Assembly: GCA_013043915.1 (NCBI GenBank)
Contig: JABEVH010000126.1
Location: forward strand, 1 to 9,407
DNA from: Pseudomonadales bacterium
Lineage (GTDB): Bacteria; Pseudomonadota; Gammaproteobacteria; Pseudomonadales; Moraxellaceae
Direction: 5' to 3'
DNA: 9,407 nucleotides
Shown: positions 7,398 to 9,407 of the stretch, piece after piece
How the letters are laid out: every line of letters starts with the position of its first letter
Numbering within the stretch: the first letter of the stretch is position 1
Program-made: the position numbers and the translations under genes
The notes under the pieces: model-generated
The model's database searches: none
What the model was told of the DNA's origin: nothing
Seen by the model: only the letters and a program-made list of their open reading frames with translations

Positions 7398-7412
7398 CAA
7401 AATCTCACACCA

Positions 7413-7838
7413 TTACAAAGTCGACGAGGAAGGCAATGCATAAACGCCCGTTGCCTGAGCAACCAGCCGCGCATCCCCTCCCGAATAAAGACGCACATCC
7501 ATAGTCATACTGCGACGCCCGGCCTTCAGCAACTCCACACAGGCGTCCAGATCCGAAGGCTCGGGGCGACGCAGGAAATTGATCGCCAGAGATTGTGTTA
7601 CCGACATCTCTTCAGCACCGGCATGGTACAGCACACAGGCATACATCGCTGCATCAGCCAAGGCCATCATGGTCGGGCCAGACAGCGTCCCTCCTGGGCG
7701 TAACTGCCTGGGATGGTAAGGCATGCGGCACCATAAACGATCATGCTCATCTACCCTGAGCACAACAAACCCTGATTCCCTGGCGCCAGGCAAGCCTGCC
7801 TGAATCAGGGCTGTGATAGCATCTACAGTCATGACCAT
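7413..7838 (-). CDS. PaaI-family hotdog-fold thioesterase
   Basis: Likely cytoplasmic acyl-CoA or aryl-CoA thioesterase of the PaaI/4HBT hotdog superfamily; the true substrate is unknown. The 141-residue length is typical. The family core is RPGGTLSGPTMMALADAAMYA at about 47-67: the Gly-Gly turn that positions the thioester, then the central hotdog helix with the ALAD aspartate (Asp62). This is followed by strands SVTQSLAINFLRRPEPSDL and DVRLYSGGDARLVAQATGVYAL. The upstream ATG (7836-7838) is chosen over a second ATG two codons later because GGAGGG lies 11 nt before it. The gene precedes the LonB-like protease by 15 nt on the same strand and diverges from cysH. No active-site residue looks missing. 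Substrates in this family cannot be predicted from sequence. Confidence 0.88.
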   Translation of the reverse strand: MVMTVDAITALIQAGLPGARESGFVVLRVDEHDRLWCRMPYHPRQLRPGGTLSGPTMMALADAAMYACVLYHAGAEEMSVTQSLAINFLRRPEPSDLDACVELLKAGRRSMTMDVRLYSGGDARLVAQATGVYALPSSSTL

Positions 7839-7880
7839 GAGCTAGTGATCCCTCCAGGGGCTCAAGCCCACAAAAGGTGC

Positions 7881-7909
7881 ATTATGACGCAAGCGACACG
7901 GCTTTGTAA
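7881..7909 (-). promoter_or_regulatory. Candidate sigma-70 promoter for the thioesterase-protease operon
   Basis: On the minus strand, TTACAA (7904-7909) and CATAAT (7881-7886) are separated by exactly 17 nt. The -10 matches 5 of 6 consensus bases and the -35 matches 3 of 6. The predicted start is near 7874, giving a leader of ~36 nt. The leader contains a GGGC-TTGA-GCCC hairpin (7858-7869) followed by C-rich and then GGAGGG sequence, so the ribosome site could pair with the upstream C run. Confidence 0.5.
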
Positions 7910-7914
7910 GCTGA

Positions 7915-7925
7915 AACAGGCTGTT
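7915..7925. promoter_or_regulatory. Short inverted repeat between divergent promoters (possible operator)
   Basis: AACAG-G-CTGTT is a perfect 5-bp inverted repeat around a single central G. It lies 7 nt upstream of the cysH extended -10 candidate and just upstream of the thioesterase -35, where a shared regulator could bind. Half-sites this short can occur by chance; no known regulator is recognised. Confidence 0.25.
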
Positions 7926-7932
7926 CCGACCG

Positions 7933-7941
7933 TGATACACT
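7933..7941 (+). promoter_or_regulatory. Candidate extended -10 promoter for cysH
   Basis: TGA-TACACT fits the extended -10 pattern TGnTAtaaT with two mismatches. No convincing -35 is visible at 16-18 nt. The start would be near 7948, with a short leader carrying a strong ribosome site, AGGAGA at 7959-7964, 7 nt before the cysH ATG. Confidence 0.35.
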
Positions 7942-7971
7942 TTTGACCAACCTAACCTAGGAGAACCTGGC

Positions 7972-8697
7972 ATGAGCCTCTCTGATGATGTGAGCCTTTG
8001 GCAGACTGAACTGGCGCACGCTCGACCGCAAGATATCCTGCGCTTCGCACTACAAAAGTTTGCTGACACAGCCATCGCATTTAGCGGCGCTGAAGACGTT
8101 GTGCTGATCGACATGGCTAAAAAATCAGGCTTGCCCTTCCGTGTATTTTCACTGGATACTGGCCGACTTCCTCCTGACACCTATCGCTACTTCGACCAGG
8201 TCAGGGAACATTTTGGCATCGATATCGAGGTTTGCTTTCCTGAACAGGCTGCCCTCGAAGACCTGGTGTCCCGCAAGGGTTTTTTCAGTTTTTACCGCGA
8301 TGATCATCATGAGTGCTGCGGCATTCGTAAGGTAGAGCCGCTCAAGCGGAAGTTATCTACTCTACAAGCCTGGTCCACCGGACAACGTCAGGATCAGAGT
8401 CCCGGCACACGACTGGGCATACCCGTGGTACAAATCGACAATCATCTCGGTAAAAATCAACAAGCACTGGTTAAATTCAACCCACTGGCATCCTGGTCAT
8501 CCAGCACGGTATGGGAATATATAAGGGCTTTTGAGTTGCCTTACAATCCTCTACATGCCCAAGGGTACGTATCCTTAGGCTGTGAACCATGCACGCGCCC
8601 CATCCTGCCAGGACAACATGAACGCGAAGGGCGTTGGTGGTGGGAAGATGCCACTAAAAAAGAATGTGGCCTACATATAAGTAACGTAACGCCATGA
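7972..8697 (+). CDS. cysH: CysH, iron-sulfur assimilatory adenylyl-sulfate (APS) reductase
   Basis: Reduces activated sulfate to sulfite using thioredoxin, in cytoplasmic sulfate assimilation. The 241-residue protein has the PAPS-reductase fold: the phosphate-binding SGAEDVVL at 38-45, FSLDTGRLPPDTY at 59-71, the substrate-binding CCGIRKVEPLKR segment, and the C-terminal ECGLH with catalytic Cys232. The paired cysteines Cys115-Cys116 plus Cys204-x-x-Cys207 form the CC...CxxC set that binds a 4Fe-4S cluster. In this family that marks enzymes preferring APS (EC 1.8.4.10), as in Pseudomonas and plants, over the cluster-free PAPS enzyme of E. coli (EC 1.8.4.8). The cofactor and APS preference are therefore inferred from the cysteines. 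The start is well supported by AGGAGA upstream. No cysI, cysJ, cysD or cysN lies beside it, so it stands alone here and ends in an intrinsic terminator. Confidence 0.94.
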   Translation: MSLSDDVSLWQTELAHARPQDILRFALQKFADTAIAFSGAEDVVLIDMAKKSGLPFRVFSLDTGRLPPDTYRYFDQVREHFGIDIEVCFPEQAALEDLVSRKGFFSFYRDDHHECCGIRKVEPLKRKLSTLQAWSTGQRQDQSPGTRLGIPVVQIDNHLGKNQQALVKFNPLASWSSSTVWEYIRAFELPYNPLHAQGYVSLGCEPCTRPILPGQHEREGRWWWEDATKKECGLHISNVTP

Positions 8698-8702
8698 CTT
8701 CT

Positions 8703-8728
8703 CCCCGCCCTGAACAGCGGGGTTTTCT
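8703..8728 (+). terminator. Intrinsic terminator after cysH
   Basis: CCCCGC (8703-8708), 8-nt loop CCTGAACA, GCGGGG (8717-8722), then TTTTCT. The perfect GC-rich 6-bp stem followed by a T-run starts 5 nt after the cysH stop codon. This is the clearest terminator in the window. Confidence 0.8.
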
Positions 8729-8754
8729 GCGCTTATTTGAACACATGTGAGCGG

Positions 8755-8768
8755 CCCTCTTTCGAGGG
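8755..8768. repeat. Small hairpin CCCTC-TTTC-GAGGG
   Basis: A perfect 5-bp stem with a 4-nt loop, 27 nt beyond the cysH terminator and followed by TTAAC. A palindrome CACATGTG (8742-8749) lies between the two hairpins. It could be a backup terminator or part of a mobile-element end; it has no proper T-tract. Confidence 0.4.
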
Positions 8769-8791
8769 TTAACAACTATAGCGGAGCGTAA

Positions 8792-9022
8792 ATGCCACTC
8801 TATCACTTCGCAAGTACGGCCCGCCTTGCTGACTATGTGAATTGCTACCATGGTTTCCTGAGTGGCGCTGACGCGCGAACCTACCAAACGCAGGTGCCTT
8901 ATCATGACGGATCAGCCAAATGCCCAGTGGCGTCAAATTTTCTAGCCCCCTACCGCCTAAACAGTCCGTCAATATTCGACTATGTGCGCTGCCGTACGAA
9001 TACCTGGCTGGATAAGGTTTAA
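8792..9022 (+). CDS. Hypothetical small protein (76 aa), doubtful
   Basis: I do not recognise this ORF. It has a good ribosome site (GGAG at 8783-8786, 5 nt before ATG) and a 76-residue product starting MPLYHFASTARLADYVNCYH and ending RTNTWLDKV. It has no signal peptide or transmembrane segment, is rich in Tyr, contains three Cys, and shows no domain motif. The first ~20 residues faintly recall the end of IS481/IS3-type integrase domains (YHYxxxxxLxxHLxxFVxAYN), but the following RRLKTLxGLTPYE block is absent, so at best it is an eroded fragment. It may equally be chance: the flanking 400 nt are not coding. It lies alone downstream of the cysH terminator. Confidence 0.25.
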   Translation: MPLYHFASTARLADYVNCYHGFLSGADARTYQTQVPYHDGSAKCPVASNFLAPYRLNSPSIFDYVRCRTNTWLDKV

Positions 9023-9407
9023 AGTAACAGGTTCACTCAACCTCGTTGGCCTCCCAAGCCTTGAATACGACTGACTGCTACCCTGAAAATCCATCATTCA
9101 CTGGATGACCTCAGTAATAGCAAACCAGAACCCTTGATCTTCGGGAGTAGCTGCGAGCTATGCCGCGATTGCACACTCACAAAGCGAGATGAGCTGTAAT
9201 TTCAATGTTAAGCGAATCCAGCTGTACCTTGTAGTAACCATGACCATGGCCTCTGCAGCTTTGGAGGAGGCACAACACGACAAAGGGAGCTGGCTCGTTC
9301 CCTTATTATCATTGATAGACCTATGTTGATGCAGCGCTGGTTTTGTTTCGGGTGGTCATCACACTGGCTCACGGTTTTTCTCTTCCAGAGATATGACAGG
9401 TTGTTAG
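9023..9407. other. Gene-poor right end with several short hairpins
   Basis: No convincing gene is visible on either strand. It contains short stem-loops: AGGTT-CACTC-AACCT (9029-9043), TTGG-CCTC-CCAA (9046-9057) and TAGCT-GCG-AGCTA (9148-9160). It also has a purine-rich GGAGGAGG (9263-9270) with no start codon after it at usable distance, and the larger hairpin listed separately. I see no tRNA, CRISPR array or complete insertion sequence. It may be an intergenic region leading to a gene beyond the window, or decayed mobile DNA. Confidence 0.5.
9283..9304. repeat. Hairpin AAGGGAGC / GTTCCCTT
   Basis: An 8-bp stem with one G-U pair, AAGGGAGC (9283-9290) with GTTCCCTT (9297-9304), and a 6-nt loop TGGCTC. 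It is followed by ATTATCATT rather than a T-run, so it is at best a weak terminator. It is the strongest stem in the gene-poor right end. Confidence 0.45.

Noticed and set aside
9029..9043. AGGTT-CACTC-AACCT stem-loop as a tRNA T-arm.
   Set aside because: It lacks the GTTCRANNC loop pattern, and there is no acceptor, D or anticodon arm around it.
9205..9228. TGTTAAGCGAATCCAGC-type sequence that resembles an insertion-sequence terminal repeat.
   Set aside because: No inverted partner copy was found in the window and no transposase or target duplication is visible, so it is not reported as a mobile element.
9189..9329. 46-residue plus-strand ORF (MSCNFNVKRIQLYL...).
   Set aside because: No ribosome site at usable spacing, no recognisable motif, and it lies in sequence with no other coding signs.
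9323..9407. ORF open to the right edge, starting MLMQRWFCFGWSS.
   Set aside because: Only 28 codons visible, no ribosome site, unusual composition (many Trp/Phe/Cys). It cannot be distinguished from chance without more sequence.

Overview
The window looks like a chromosomal segment of a Gram-negative proteobacterium, most likely a gammaproteobacterium or a close relative. The evidence is the mla / kdsD-kdsC-lptC-lptA-lptB block, which is a hallmark of lipopolysaccharide-bearing Proteobacteria, together with E. coli-like motifs in every protein of the block. No species can be named from sequence alone.

Layout. Positions 1-1432 (minus strand) carry the start of an mla phospholipid-transport operon: mlaF (ATPase) followed by mlaE (permease), which runs off the left edge. 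A divergent intergenic region (1433-1612) has candidate promoters on both strands. Positions 1613-4973 (plus strand) hold five tightly packed or overlapping genes: kdsD, kdsC, lptC, lptA, lptB. The first two make KDO, the inner-core sugar of LPS. The last three are the ATPase, the bitopic inner-membrane component and the periplasmic bridge component of the LPS export machine. A terminator-like hairpin for this operon lies inside the 3' end of the next gene. Positions 4965-7838 (minus strand) hold a second operon, transcribed towards lptB: a PaaI-type hotdog thioesterase, then a large LonB-like ATP-dependent protease whose stop codon lies inside lptB. Positions 7972-8697 (plus strand) encode an iron-sulfur-type CysH (APS reductase) for sulfate assimilation, followed at once by an intrinsic terminator. 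The last ~700 bases (8698-9407) contain no convincing gene. They hold several hairpins, one weak 76-residue ORF with a good ribosome binding site, and possible remnants of mobile DNA.

How the genes fit together. mlaFE keeps the outer-membrane outer leaflet free of phospholipid. kdsDC makes a sugar that LPS needs, and lptCAB carries finished LPS across the periplasm, so positions 1-4973 form an outer-membrane asymmetry block. Compared with E. coli, yrbG is missing between mlaF and kdsD, and the rpoN group that normally follows lptB is replaced by the convergent protease. The rest is housekeeping: proteolysis, an unassigned acyl-CoA-type thioesterase, and sulfur assimilation.

I found no clear new biological system. 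The points most worth a second look are the lptB/protease tail overlap with its embedded terminator, the thioesterase-protease operon, and the hairpin-rich gene-poor right end.
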